A stretch of DNA of 64,000 nucleotides, taken from assembly GCF_030580915.1 (NCBI RefSeq), contig NZ_JAUQTA010000002.1, forward strand, positions 372,001 to 436,000, given 5' to 3'. Position 1 is the stretch's first letter. Each line of letters starts with the position of its first letter. This stretch comes from Nocardioides jiangxiensis (GTDB taxonomy: Bacteria > Actinomycetota > Actinomycetes > Propionibacteriales > Nocardioidaceae). The translations under genes were made by a program, and so were the position numbers. The notes beneath the pieces are model-generated. The model did no database searches, was not told where the DNA came from, and saw nothing but the letters and a program-made list of their open reading frames with translations. Of the stretch, positions 52,546 to 61,149 are shown in pieces.

Positions 52546-53144
52546 GCCGCACCGCCACCATCACCCGTGAGACCAAGGAGTCCAAGGTCCACGTCGAGGT
52601 CGACCTCGACGGCACGGGCAAGGCCTCCATCTCCACGGGCGTGGGCTTCTACGACCACATGCTCAACTCGTTCGCGCGCCACTCGCTGGTCGACCTCGTC
52701 GTCCACACCGTCGGCGACACCCACATCGACGCCCACCACACCGTCGAGGACACCGCGATCGTGCTGGGTCAGGCGCTCGCGGAGGCGATGGGCGACAAGA
52801 AGGGCACCCGTCGCTTCGGTGACGCGACCGTGCCGCTCGACGAGGCGCTCGTGCAGGCCGTCGTCGACATCTCGGGCCGCCCCTACTGCGTGTGCACGGG
52901 TGAGCCCGAGGGCCAGATCTACGTCCAGATCGGCAACGACGGGTACGTCGGCTCGCTGACCCGTCACGTCTTCGAGACGATCGCGTTCCAGGCGCAGATC
53001 GCGCTCCACGTCCGCGTCCTCGCGGGTCGCGACCCGCACCACCTGGTCGAGACCCAGTTCAAGGCCTTCGCGCGGGCCTTCCGCGACGCGATCGCCCTCG
53101 ACCCGCGCGAGACCGGCATCCCCTCGACCAAGGGCGTCATCTGA
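52542..53144 (+). CDS. hisB: imidazoleglycerol-phosphate dehydratase
   Basis: 200-residue monofunctional HisB (no phosphatase domain, as in most actinobacteria). Mn-binding motifs [37 protein letters not shown], a central [26 protein letters not shown], and second-half [16 protein letters not shown] (HHxxE region). It dehydrates IGP to imidazole acetol phosphate. Overlaps hisC. Confidence 0.97.
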   Translation: MSRTATITRETKESKVHVEVDLDGTGKASISTGVGFYDHMLNSFARHSLVDLVVHTVGDTHIDAHHTVEDTAIVLGQALAEAMGDKKGTRRFGDATVPLDEALVQAVVDISGRPYCVCTGEPEGQIYVQIGNDGYVGSLTRHVFETIAFQAQIALHVRVLAGRDPHHLVETQFKAFARAFRDAIALDPRETGIPSTKGVI

Positions 53145-53146
53145 CG

Positions 53147-53782
53147 ATGAGCCAGCCCTCTGTCGCCGTCCTCGACTACGGGTCCGGCAACCTCCGCTCC
53201 GCTGTGCGTGCGGTCGAGCGCGCCGGCGCCGACGTCACGCTGACCTCCGACTTCGACACCGCGCTCGAGGCCGACGGCCTGCTCGTTCCCGGCGTCGGCG
53301 CGTACGCCGCGTGCATGGCCGGACTGCGCGAGATCAAGGGTGACCGGATCATCGGCCGTCGCCTCGCCGGAGGCCGTCCGGTGCTCGGCATCTGCGTCGG
53401 CATGCAGATCCTCTTCGCGCGCGGCGTCGAGCACGGCGTCGAGACCGACGGCTGCGACGAGTGGCCCGGAGTCGTCGAGCGGATCCAGGCGCCCGTCGTC
53501 CCCCACATGGGGTGGAACACCGTCGATGTCGCCGAGGGGTCCGCGCTGTTCGCCGGTGTCGAGGGAGAGCGCTTCTACTTCGTGCACTCCTACGGGGTCC
53601 GCGAGTGGACGCTGGAGACCAACGACCGCACCAAGGCGCCCCTGGTCACCTGGGCGGAGCACGGCGGCGACCGTTTCGTGGCAGCTGTCGAGAACGGTCC
53701 GCTGTGGGCCACGCAGTTCCACCCGGAGAAGTCCGGCGACGCCGGCGCCCGGCTCCTGCGCAACTGGATCAGCACCCTCTGA
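53147..53782 (+). CDS. hisH: imidazole glycerol phosphate synthase, glutamine amidotransferase subunit
   Basis: 211 residues, class I glutaminase supplying ammonia to His[35 protein letters not shown], nucleophile cysteine in [32 protein letters not shown] and the catalytic His-Glu pair in [17 protein letters not shown] are all present. Its partner hisF lies 2.7 kb downstream, beyond a minus-strand insertion and priA. Confidence 0.97.
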   Translation: MSQPSVAVLDYGSGNLRSAVRAVERAGADVTLTSDFDTALEADGLLVPGVGAYAACMAGLREIKGDRIIGRRLAGGRPVLGICVGMQILFARGVEHGVETDGCDEWPGVVERIQAPVVPHMGWNTVDVAEGSALFAGVEGERFYFVHSYGVREWTLETNDRTKAPLVTWAEHGGDRFVAAVENGPLWATQFHPEKSGDAGARLLRNWISTL

Positions 53783-53785
53783 CGG

Positions 53786-54694
53786 TCAGCGTGCACCGCA
53801 CGTCGCGCAGTGCGGCGTGCCGACGCGTCGCGGCTGGTCGCAGGTCGCGCACGCGGCGATGACCTCGCGCCCGCAGCCCTCGCAGTGCGGGCCGTGGTCG
53901 CGCACGGGGTAGCCGCAGAACGGGCACTCGCCCTTGCGGGTACGTCGACCGGGGATGCGCGCCACGAGGCGTCGCTGCACCGCCACGAAGGTCAGCACGG
54001 TCACCGCGGCGCCGAAGGCCGCGATGACGATCGGCCCGAGGTCGAGCGGGTTGATGTAGTCGAAGACGTAGTCGCCGGCGAGGACGATGCTCAGGACCGC
54101 TCCGGCCGCGACCGTGGCGAAGCCGAGCGGGAGGTAGCGGGACTCCGCGTGCCGCAGCCGGCGGACGAAGCCGAACGACGCCGCGATCCAGCCGCCGACG
54201 AAGAGCAGACGCAGGCCCGCGATGACCCAGCCCCGCGCGTCGTGGATCCGGTCCGCCCGGTCCTCGACGTCCTGGTAGACCTGGTTGGCGGCGTCCTGGG
54301 CCTTCTCGCTCCGGGCCTGGGCGGACGCGGCGGCAGCGGCGGCGACGTCGTACTGCCGCTGGGCCACCTCGTAGTCCCGCTTCAGGCCGGCGACCGGATC
54401 ACCGGCCTGGAGGGCGACCTCGTAGTCGGCGCGCGCCTTGTCGAGGGCGGTCGTGGCCGTCTCCTGCTGGCGCATCGCCTGGTCGGCTGCGATCGAGGCG
54501 TCCTCGGCGGTCTTCACGATGGCGTGCTGCTGCGCCGTCATCGAGGAGTACGGGTCATCTGACTCGATCCAGTCGCCGATCTTCAGGTACATCCAGATGC
54601 CGCCCACGAGCAGGAAGACGGTGAGGATGACGGCGAGGAACTTCTCGGTCCGGGTCGACTCGATCTCGTCGGTGTCGAGGCGCGTGGTGGTCAT
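53786..54694 (-). CDS. membrane protein with coiled coil and double zinc ribbon
   Basis: 302 residues. Span 1 (FLAVILTVFLLVGGIWMYL, about 18-36), then an extracytoplasmic coiled coil (residues 60-145, Ala/Gln/Glu-rich: QQETATTALDKARADYEVA), three further hydrophobic spans between 155 and 245, then a cytoplasmic C terminus with paired zinc ribbons: CPFCGYPVRDHGPHCEGCG and CATCDQPRRVGTPHCATCG. No family recognised. It overlaps by four bases with an XRE-type regulator gene upstream, so the two form an operon, inserted between hisH and priA. Confidence 0.75.
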   Translation of the reverse strand: MTTTRLDTDEIESTRTEKFLAVILTVFLLVGGIWMYLKIGDWIESDDPYSSMTAQQHAIVKTAEDASIAADQAMRQQETATTALDKARADYEVALQAGDPVAGLKRDYEVAQRQYDVAAAAAASAQARSEKAQDAANQVYQDVEDRADRIHDARGWVIAGLRLLFVGGWIAASFGFVRRLRHAESRYLPLGFATVAAGAVLSIVLAGDYVFDYINPLDLGPIVIAAFGAAVTVLTFVAVQRRLVARIPGRRTRKGECPFCGYPVRDHGPHCEGCGREVIAACATCDQPRRVGTPHCATCGAR

Positions 54695-54951
54695 GGGGTC
54701 CTCCTGGCGGTGTGGGGTCGGGTGCGGGGGCGGAGGGTGACCTCCAGGTCGCAGTCGAGGGCGGCGGCGAGGCGCAGCAGCGTGTCCAGCCGCGGGGGTC
54801 GGACCCCCGACTCGAGCCGAGCGATGGCGGACTGGGTGGTGCCGCAGAGCTCGGCGAGCTCGCGCTGGGACAGCCCCCGCAGGGTGCGTTGCTCGCCGAC
54901 CTGCCGGGCGATGCCGGCGTAGAAGTCGCTGTCCTCCGGAAGGGTCCGCAT
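54691..54951 (-). CDS. XRE-family helix-turn-helix regulator
   Basis: 86 residues. Helix-turn-helix QRTLRGLSQRELAELCGTTQSAIARLESGVRPPRLDTLLRLAAALDCDLEVTL spans most of the protein, with the usual VTLRPR tail. Likely a small DNA-binding repressor; the partner gene downstream (membrane zinc-ribbon protein) overlaps by ATGA. ATG 54951 with TACCTT six bases upstream. Repeated GCAA/TTGC elements just upstream (54964-54976) could be its own operator. Confidence 0.85.
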   Translation of the reverse strand: MRTLPEDSDFYAGIARQVGEQRTLRGLSQRELAELCGTTQSAIARLESGVRPPRLDTLLRLAAALDCDLEVTLRPRTRPHTARRTP

Positions 54952-54957
54952 GTCTCG

Positions 54958-54963
54958 AAGGTA
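54958..54963 (-). promoter_or_regulatory. -10 element (TACCTT) of the XRE-family gene
   Basis: TACCTT on the minus strand, 6 bases before ATG 54951. Confidence 0.45.
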
Positions 54964-55055
54964 TTGCAGGTTTGCTATGTCCGACAGGGTCTTCCGGCAG
55001 GTCGAGCAGGGGTACTCAGGACCCTGATGTGGGTGGTCGGTGCCATGGTGGGGGC

Positions 55056-55718
55056 ATGGCGACCTATGTACTCGTGCACGGCTTCTGGCTCGGTGGCGAC
55101 TCCTGGGACGCGGTGCTGCCGCCGCTCGAGGCGGCGGGCCACGACGTCGTCGCGCTGAGCCTCCCCGCCAGTCCGGGCACCACCTTCGCCGAGCACCTCG
55201 CGGCCGTCACGGACGCGATCCGGACCGCCTCCGGGCCGGTGGTGCTCGTGGGCAGCAGTGCCGCAGGCAAGCACGTGCTGGCCGCCTCCGGTGAGCTGCC
55301 GGAGCGGATCCTGGCGACGGTCTACGTCGACGCGCTTCCCCAGCCGACGACGACGTCGGACGAGCACGACGGAGACGTCATCGCGTTCGACTGGGACCTG
55401 CTCACGGAGCAGGAGCAGCGCGACCTCACCGACGAGCAGCGCGCCTGGATCGAGCAGACGGCGGTTTCCTATCCGGCGCAGGTGACACGCGACGGCTGGG
55501 AGCTGGACCCGCGTGCGTACGAGGTGCCGGCCCTGGTCGTCGGCACCGGCTTCGACGAGGCCACGCTGGGGGAGTGGCGGAGGCAGTGGCCGGCGTCCTT
55601 CACGGTCATCGATGCCCTCGCCGACCTGCGCTGGGCGTGGCTGCCGACGAGCCACTGGCCGCAGCTGACCCGGCCCGCCGAGCTGGCCGGTCTCCTGCTC
55701 GCGACGGTGCCCGCCTGA
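55056..55718 (+). CDS. alpha/beta hydrolase
   Basis: 220 residues. TYVLVHGFWLGGDSWDAVLPPLEAAGHDVVAL is the strand and oxyanion-hole loop of the fold. The nucleophile elbow reads LVGSSAAGKHV (G-S-S-A-A in place of GxSxG), near residue 70. An acidic residue in VPALVVGTGFDEATL and a histidine in PTSHWPQL complete a possible triad. Similar to small esterase-like proteins; substrate unknown. It lies within the hisH-priA interval on the plus strand. Confidence 0.8.
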   Translation: MATYVLVHGFWLGGDSWDAVLPPLEAAGHDVVALSLPASPGTTFAEHLAAVTDAIRTASGPVVLVGSSAAGKHVLAASGELPERILATVYVDALPQPTTTSDEHDGDVIAFDWDLLTEQEQRDLTDEQRAWIEQTAVSYPAQVTRDGWELDPRAYEVPALVVGTGFDEATLGEWRRQWPASFTVIDALADLRWAWLPTSHWPQLTRPAELAGLLLATVPA

Positions 55719-55789
55719 ACCGACACCGTGGCGCGTCGCCGGCTCGTCCGCCGTACGGCGCCACTGCGCGTACGTGAGTCGGCGTTCCT

Positions 55790-55795
55790 TAGGAT
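55790..55795 (+). promoter_or_regulatory. -10 element (TAGGAT) of priA
   Basis: TAGGAT, 7 bases before ATG 55803, which favours 55803 over ATG 55794 as the priA start. It gives priA-hisF a promoter of their own. Confidence 0.5.
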
Positions 55796-55802
55796 GGCGG
55801 GC

Positions 55803-56537
55803 ATGAGCGACTACCTCGAGCTGCTGCCCGCCGTCGACATCAAGGGCGGGCAGGCCGTCCAGCTGGTGCAGGGCGTGGACGGGTCCGAGAAGGTCTTCGG
55901 CGACCCGATCGAAGCCGCGCTGCGCTGGCAGGAGGCGGGGGCCGAGTGGCTGCACCTCGTCGACCTCGACGCGGCGTTCGGCGTCGGGCAGAACCGCGAG
56001 CTCCAGGCCGAGATCGTCGGCCGCCTCGACATCAAGGTCGAGATGTCCGGCGGCATCCGGGACGACGAGTCCCTCGAGGCCGCCATGGCCACGGGCTGCC
56101 GCCGCGTCAACATCGGCACCGCCGCGCTGGAGCAGCCGGAGTGGTGTGCGAAGGCGATCGCCACGTGGGGCGACCGCGTCGCCATCGGCCTGGACGTCCG
56201 GGGCACCACGCTGGCCGCCCGGGGCTGGACGCGCGACGGCGGCGACCTGTGGGAGACGCTGGCCCGCCTGGACTCCGAGGGTTGCGCCCGCTACGTCGTC
56301 ACCGACGTCAACAAGGACGGCATGCTCCAGGGCCCGAACCTCCAGCTCCTGCGTGATGTCGCCTCCCGCACCGACCGTCCGATCGTGGCCTCGGGCGGCG
56401 TGACGACGCTCGACGACATCCGGGCGCTCATGACGCTGGTCGGCGAGGGTGTCGAGGGTGCCATCGCGGGCACTGCGCTCTACACCGGCCAGTTCACGCT
56501 CGAGGACGCGCTGGCGCTGACCAAGGGCACTCTGTGA
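55803..56537 (+). CDS. priA: bifunctional phosphoribosyl isomerase A (HisA/TrpF activity)
   Basis: 244-residue TIM barrel. [90 protein letters not shown]...[30 protein letters not shown] and [15 protein letters not shown] match actinobacterial PriA, which serves both histidine (ProFAR isomerase) and tryptophan (PRA isomerase) synthesis. The RGW tryptophan and both catalytic aspartates are kept. If no separate trpF exists elsewhere, it covers both pathways. ATG 55803; hisF overlaps by four bases. Confidence 0.93.
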   Translation: MSDYLELLPAVDIKGGQAVQLVQGVDGSEKVFGDPIEAALRWQEAGAEWLHLVDLDAAFGVGQNRELQAEIVGRLDIKVEMSGGIRDDESLEAAMATGCRRVNIGTAALEQPEWCAKAIATWGDRVAIGLDVRGTTLAARGWTRDGGDLWETLARLDSEGCARYVVTDVNKDGMLQGPNLQLLRDVASRTDRPIVASGGVTTLDDIRALMTLVGEGVEGAIAGTALYTGQFTLEDALALTKGTL

Positions 56538-57304
56538 GCCTCGCCGTCCGCGTCATCCCCTGCCTGGACGTCGATGGCGGCCGGGTGGTCAAGGGCATCA
56601 ACTTCAAGGACCTGCGCGACGCCGGTGACCCCGTGGAGCTGGCCCGCACGTACGACGCCGAGGGCGCCGACGAGCTCACCTTCCTCGACATCTCCGCGTC
56701 GACGGATGCCCGCGCGACGACCATGGAGGTCGTCTCCAAGGTAGCCGAGGAGGTCTTCATCCCGCTGACCGTCGGTGGCGGTGTCCGCACGGTCGCCGAT
56801 GTCGACCGCCTGCTCCGGGCGGGCGCGGACAAGGTGGGGGTCAACACCGCCGCGATCGCGCGTCCCGAGGTGCTGGCGGAGATCGCCGACCGCTTCGGCA
56901 ACCAGGTGCTGGTTCTCTCCGTCGACGCACGGCGCGTGACGGGTGGGACCCGCACCGAGTCCGGCTTCGAGGTGACCACCCACGGCGGTCGCCAGGGCAC
57001 CGGCATCGACGCCGTGGGCTGGGCGACCAGGGCTGCTGACCTCGGTGCCGGCGAGATCCTGCTCAACTCGATGGACGCCGACGGCACGCGCGACGGCTTC
57101 GACCTCGAGCTGATCCGCCTGGTCCGGGCCGCGGTCGACATCCCGGTGATCGCCTCCGGCGGAGCGGGTGCGGTCGAGCACTTCGCGCCGGCTGTCGACG
57201 CGGGCGCTGACGCCGTCCTGGCGGCCAGCGTCTTCCACTTCGGCACGCTGCGCATCGGTGAGGTCAAGGCCGGTCTCGCAGCGGCGGGTCACCCCGTCCG
57301 CTGA
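56534..57304 (+). CDS. hisF: imidazole glycerol phosphate synthase, cyclase subunit
   Basis: 256-residue TIM barrel that uses ammonia from HisH to form IGP and [110 protein letters not shown] and [33 protein letters not shown] are all canonical, including the two catalytic aspartates. GTG start overlapping the priA stop. Confidence 0.98.
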   Translation: MSLAVRVIPCLDVDGGRVVKGINFKDLRDAGDPVELARTYDAEGADELTFLDISASTDARATTMEVVSKVAEEVFIPLTVGGGVRTVADVDRLLRAGADKVGVNTAAIARPEVLAEIADRFGNQVLVLSVDARRVTGGTRTESGFEVTTHGGRQGTGIDAVGWATRAADLGAGEILLNSMDADGTRDGFDLELIRLVRAAVDIPVIASGGAGAVEHFAPAVDAGADAVLAASVFHFGTLRIGEVKAGLAAAGHPVR

Positions 57305-57316
57305 GCGGTCAGGCGG

Positions 57317-58276
57317 TCAGACGGTCCGCTGAGCGTGGGGGATGCAGCCGGCCTGCAAGCCCACGGCACGGAAGGCGCTGAGGTCTCCGGCCCCCATCAG
57401 GTGGTTGCGCGACGTGGCCGAGCCGTACATCAGCTGGCTGCTGCCCGCCGCGTGCCCGAGGCCGAGCACGTGACCGAGCTCGTGCTCCATGATCTGGCCC
57501 CACGTGGCCTCCCCGGAGGTCGTGAAGCCGGTGCGGAGGTGCTCGGAGCGGTCGAGGGCGAGGGTGCCGTGCAGCATCTCCTCGTAGCCGTCGTGGATCG
57601 ACCAGGTGCCGCCGCCGCGACCCGCGACGGTGCCGCTCAGCGACGACACGAACCCGACGGTGATCGCGACGCTCCGGTCGTACTGCCCCGATGCGGGAAC
57701 CACACTGGTCGTGCCCTTGTAGGCGAACGTCAGGCCGGTGGCCTGGGCCAGTCGGCGGAACGCACCCTGGACGTCGTCGAGGGACGCCGCGTAGCCGCCG
57801 TTGCGGTTGAACTTCCAGGTGATGGCGCGGCAGGGGTTGTACCGCGGGTGGTCACCGTCGGTGGCCAGCCAGCGCCAGTCGCTGCTCGACCCCGACGGGG
57901 TCCAGCCCGGCTTCACCGTGAGGGTGCGTGCTCCCGTCCACCCGGACGCGGCGTCCCCTGAGGCGGGAGCCACGACCCGGAGGTCGTGCCCGCCGATCCA
58001 CTGGCTCGGTGCCGCCATGCGGTAGGCGCCGGTGCTCGAGGTGGTGGACGTGGTGAGGGTGCGCCATCCGGAGGCGATCCTGACGTCGAGCCGGACGTCG
58101 CGCCCGGCGGGGCCCGAGGCGGTGCCCGAGATGGTCGTGGTGCTGCCGACCTTGACCGTCGAGGAGGAGAGCGTCGCCGTCACCGTCGTGCTCGTCGCCG
58201 CGTGGGCGGGCGCCTGGAGGAGCAGGCCCGACACGAGGGGGAGACAAGCCGCGAGGGCGAGGGCGGAGCGCTTCAT
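57317..58276 (-). CDS. secreted matrixin-like (M10/M12-type) metalloprotease
   Basis: 319 residues. Signal peptide MKRSALALAACLPLVSGLLL...APAHA, then an Ig-like beta domain (about 25-120, TVTATLSSSTVKVGSTTTISGTA), a linker, and a metzincin catalytic domain from about residue 140. The zinc motif is IMEHELGHVLGLGHAAGSSQLMY (HExxHxxGxxH with a Met-turn M), and RYNPCRAITWKFN resembles the first strand of matrixins. An exported zinc protease; target unknown. ATG 58276 with TACGTT eight bases upstream. Confidence 0.9.
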   Translation of the reverse strand: MKRSALALAACLPLVSGLLLQAPAHAATSTTVTATLSSSTVKVGSTTTISGTASGPAGRDVRLDVRIASGWRTLTTSTTSSTGAYRMAAPSQWIGGHDLRVVAPASGDAASGWTGARTLTVKPGWTPSGSSSDWRWLATDGDHPRYNPCRAITWKFNRNGGYAASLDDVQGAFRRLAQATGLTFAYKGTTSVVPASGQYDRSVAITVGFVSSLSGTVAGRGGGTWSIHDGYEEMLHGTLALDRSEHLRTGFTTSGEATWGQIMEHELGHVLGLGHAAGSSQLMYGSATSRNHLMGAGDLSAFRAVGLQAGCIPHAQRTV

Positions 58277-58284
58277 GGACAAGG

Positions 58285-58290
58285 AACGTA
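58285..58290 (-). promoter_or_regulatory. -10 element (TACGTT) of the matrixin-like gene
   Basis: TACGTT on the minus strand, 8 bases before ATG 58276. Confidence 0.35.
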
Positions 58291-58405
58291 CGGGCGTGAC
58301 GTCCATGACACAGTCCGCCGTTCGGGCATGGACCTGTCCTCCGCTCGGACAAAAATGTCGTGGCGAAATTCCTTCGCGCCACGAACGATCTGGCATGCTC
58401 CTCCC

Positions 58406-59089
58406 ATGACCTCCCTGACCCGCGAGGGCGACGTCTTCGTCCTCGACATCAGTGACACTCCCGACGACGACCACCGCTTCACCTTCGAGCGGATCGCCGC
58501 GCTCGACGCGGCGCTGACCGAGGTGGAGGCCACCGAGGGCCCCGCTGCGCTGGTCGTGACCGCCCAGGGCAAGTTCTTCTCGAACGGGCTCGTGCCCGAG
58601 CTCTTCGTCGATCCGGAGTACACCGCGGCGTACCAGGCGATGGTCGCGCGCTACCTCGTCTCCGAGGTGCCGACCGTCGCTGCCCTCAACGGTCACTGCT
58701 ACGCCGGCGCGCTGCTCTTCGCACTCGCCCTCGACGAGCGGATCGCCCGCACCGAGCGCGGCTTCCACTGCCTGCCGGAGGCCGCCATCAAGGTCCCGTT
58801 CACCTCGGGGCTCGCGGCCCTGACGATGGCGCGCCTCGCGCCGCAGGTCGCGCACCGTGCGATGGTGCTGGCCCACCGCTTCGACGCCGACGCCGCACTG
58901 GCGGCAGGGGTTGTCGACGCCGTCGCCCCCGTCGAGGATCTCCTGCAGACCGCCGTGTCCCGCGCAGCCGAGCTCGCGCCGCTGCGCGGCCCGGTCGTCG
59001 GCACCATCAAGCAGACCCGGTACGCCGGTGTCGTCGAGGCCCTGCACCGCAGGGAGAAGCTGAACATCGAGGAAGGGGCAGGGGCATGA
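58406..59089 (+). CDS. enoyl-CoA hydratase/isomerase family protein
   Basis: 227 residues, crotonase fold. FVLDISDTPDDDHRFTFERIAALDAAL, LVVTAQGKFFSNGLVPELF (oxyanion loop in place of GxxFSxG), VAALNGHCYAGALLFALALDERIA (second oxyanion GHCYAGG-like loop) and GLAALTMARLAPQVAHRAMVLA. The canonical catalytic glutamate positions are not clearly conserved, so it may be an isomerase or a non-hydratase relative. Overlaps the SDR gene by four bases, suggesting one lipid-type operon. Confidence 0.8.
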   Translation: MTSLTREGDVFVLDISDTPDDDHRFTFERIAALDAALTEVEATEGPAALVVTAQGKFFSNGLVPELFVDPEYTAAYQAMVARYLVSEVPTVAALNGHCYAGALLFALALDERIARTERGFHCLPEAAIKVPFTSGLAALTMARLAPQVAHRAMVLAHRFDADAALAAGVVDAVAPVEDLLQTAVSRAAELAPLRGPVVGTIKQTRYAGVVEALHRREKLNIEEGAGA

Positions 59090-59913
59090 CCAAGCGACTC
59101 GAGGGGCGCACCATCCTGATGTCCGGCGGAAGCCGCGGCATCGGGCTCGCGATCGCCGTCGCGGCGGCGAAGGAGGGTGCCAACGTGGCGATCCTCGCCA
59201 AGACCGATGTCCCGGACCCGCGCCTGCCCGGCACCATCCACACCGCGGCCGCGGAGATCGAGGCGGCGGGTGGCCAGGCACTCGCGGTCGTCGGTGACGT
59301 GCGCGACGAGGCCTCGGTGGAGAACGCCGTCGCCCGCACCGTCGAGCGCTTCGGCGGTATCGACATCGTGGTCAACAACGCCTCGGCCATCAACCTGTCC
59401 AAGACCACCGAGCTGCCGATGAAGCGCTTCGACCTGATGATGTCGATCGAGCACCGCGGCACGTTCCTGCTGACGTCGAAGGCGCTCCCGCACCTCGTCG
59501 AGGGCACGAACCCGCACGTCCTGACGCTGTCGCCGCCGCTCAACATGAACCCCAAGTGGCTCGGTGCCCACCCCGGCTACACGCTCGCCAAGTACGGCAT
59601 GTCGCTGCTGGGCCTGTGCTGGGCCGAGGAGTACCGCGAGGCCGGCGTCGCCTCCAACACGCTCTGGCCGGAGACCCTGATCGCCACGGCGGCGGTGCAG
59701 AACCTGCTCGGCGGTGACGAGGCGATCGCGGTCTCGCGGACGCCCGAGATCATGGGCGACGCCGCGGTCGAGGTCCTCGTGCAGGACTCGCGCGCGTGCA
59801 CCGGCAACTCGTTCCTCGACGTCGACGTACTGGCCGCGGCCGGCGTCACCGACCTCACGCCGTACGGCGGCACGGGGAAGCTCGAGCTCGACATCTACGT
59901 CGACCCGCGCTGA
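59086..59913 (+). CDS. short-chain dehydrogenase/reductase (HSDL2-like)
   Basis: 275 residues. Cofactor motif SGGSRGIGLAIAVAAAKEGANV, NNASAI, a serine before the catalytic pair in VLTLSPPLNM, YTLAKYGMSLLGL (YxxxK, with K) and a PETLIATAAVQNLL tail. It resembles the HSDL2/SCP2-fused dehydrogenases but lacks the sterol-carrier domain. NADP versus NAD cannot be told safely. Operon partner of the crotonase-like gene upstream. Confidence 0.9.
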   Translation: MTKRLEGRTILMSGGSRGIGLAIAVAAAKEGANVAILAKTDVPDPRLPGTIHTAAAEIEAAGGQALAVVGDVRDEASVENAVARTVERFGGIDIVVNNASAINLSKTTELPMKRFDLMMSIEHRGTFLLTSKALPHLVEGTNPHVLTLSPPLNMNPKWLGAHPGYTLAKYGMSLLGLCWAEEYREAGVASNTLWPETLIATAAVQNLLGGDEAIAVSRTPEIMGDAAVEVLVQDSRACTGNSFLDVDVLAAAGVTDLTPYGGTGKLELDIYVDPR

Positions 59914-59923
59914 CCTCGACCGA

Positions 59924-60451
59924 TCAGCGCCGGCCTGGCGCGTACGCCGGCTCCCGGCGTACGCGCCAGGCGAGCACGAGGAACCAGATCCCCACGGCGA
60001 AGGCCGTGACGGCCAGGACGACGACCACGGGTGCCAGGTCGCTGTGCACCTGGACCTGCCCGCCGTCGACCGCCGTGAACGCGACGAGGCCGACAGCGGT
60101 CAGCGCGAGGTCGATCCAGCGGATCACCTGGGCGGCCCGTCGATCGCGCTCGGCCGCGGACAGGGCGAGGATCGCGGTGCAGGTGCCGAAGACCACGCCG
60201 GTCATCGCGACCGACTCGAGGGTGCCCAGCAGTGCCCCGGGTGGCGCGGTGACCGAGCCGACCGAGAGCACCAGCCCCACGACGCTGGACAGCGCGGCGA
60301 CGGTGAAGCCCGGATGCAGCCGGGTGAGGCCGGCGAGCCCGACGAGGACGAACATCCAGCCGACGGGGTCGCTGATCACGTCGAAGCCGTCGAAGCGCAG
60401 GTCGGCGATGACGACGAGGAAGCCGCCCACGAGCATGCCGAGGCCGGTCAT
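59924..60451 (-). CDS. five-span membrane protein of unknown function
   Basis: 175 residues with hydrophobic segments MLVGGFLVVIADL, VGWMFVLVGLAGL, FTVAALSSVVGLVLSVG, MTGVVFGTCTAILAL and APVVVVLAVTAFAVGIWFLVLAW, ending in an Arg-rich tail. Its last codons contain a perfect 18-bp inverted repeat (59933-59971). No family recognised. Its ATG overlaps the stop of the TIGR03085-type gene upstream (TGATG). Confidence 0.7.
   Translation of the reverse strand: MTGLGMLVGGFLVVIADLRFDGFDVISDPVGWMFVLVGLAGLTRLHPGFTVAALSSVVGLVLSVGSVTAPPGALLGTLESVAMTGVVFGTCTAILALSAAERDRRAAQVIRWIDLALTAVGLVAFTAVDGGQVQVHSDLAPVVVVLAVTAFAVGIWFLVLAWRVRREPAYAPGRR
59933..59971. terminator. strong hairpin between convergent genes (likely bidirectional terminator)
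   Basis: 59933-59950 and 59954-59971 form a perfect 18-bp stem with a CTC loop: left arm GCCTGGCGCGTACGCCGG, right arm its exact complement. It lies 19 bases after the SDR stop and inside the last codons of the convergent membrane-protein gene. No U tract. Confidence 0.6.
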
Positions 60452-61083
60452 CACAGCCCCAGGTCGGCGGACTTGAGCGCGGTGATGTGCGCGTCCGGTC
60501 CCTCGAAGGCGACGTCCGCCACGCTGCCGCGCCCGTAGAGGTAGAGCACCAGCTCGGCGACCTCGCCGACGAGCACGACGGGGTGCGGTCCGCGGCGCAG
60601 CTGGAGGGTCGCGCCGGTGTCGGTGCGCCGCAGCTGGATCGGGATGTCGGCGTCGCGGACGATCAGGCGGCCGACGAGGGGGAGGGCCCGCCAGAGCGCC
60701 TTCACCGTCGCGTCGGGCAGCTCCCGCGGCGACCATGCCGCACCGGCCCGGCGGCGAATGTCCTCGTGGTGGACGAAGTACTCGATGGTGTTGGCCAGCA
60801 CGTCGACGCCGGGCAGTGCCAGCGGCGAGCGCGCCGCGCGGACCGCTCCCACCGTCGTCGCGAAGTCCTCTCCCGCCACGCGGGCGACGGCATCGTCGTG
60901 CCGGGACGCGAACGCCCGGGCGACGATGCCGACGGCGTTGTGCGGCTGGCGGTCGCGGACCAGGAGGTGGGCCATCAGGTGGCGCACGTCCCACTCGCCG
61001 CAGAGTGTGGGCGCATCGGGACCGGTCGCCAGGGCCAGGTCGCAGAGCTGCTCACGTTCGAGGCGTGCGGGTGACCGGGTCAT
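60451..61083 (-). CDS. TIGR03085-like mycothiol-dependent-type enzyme (maleylpyruvate isomerase family)
   Basis: 210 residues. LEREQLCDLALATGPDAPTLCGEWDVRHLMAHLLVRDRQPH is the DinB/mycothiol-dependent N-terminal metal motif, with later HHEDIRRRAG, a long helical middle and C-terminal GPHPVVLVGEVAELVLYLYGRG. The family acts on mycothiol conjugates; this subgroup is of unknown substrate. ATG 61083 with TACGCT seven bases upstream. Its C-terminal stop overlaps the next minus-strand gene. Confidence 0.82.
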   Translation of the reverse strand: MTRSPARLEREQLCDLALATGPDAPTLCGEWDVRHLMAHLLVRDRQPHNAVGIVARAFASRHDDAVARVAGEDFATTVGAVRAARSPLALPGVDVLANTIEYFVHHEDIRRRAGAAWSPRELPDATVKALWRALPLVGRLIVRDADIPIQLRRTDTGATLQLRRGPHPVVLVGEVAELVLYLYGRGSVADVAFEGPDAHITALKSADLGL

Positions 61084-61090
61084 GCGGGCC

Positions 61091-61096
61091 AGCGTA
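61091..61096 (-). promoter_or_regulatory. -10 element (TACGCT) of the TIGR03085-like gene
   Basis: TACGCT on the minus strand, 7 bases before ATG 61083. Confidence 0.45.
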
Positions 61097-61149
61097 AGCC
61101 CACTGGCCGTCACGGGAATGCCGTGCGCCCCTGCGGTGGTTGCGACCAC

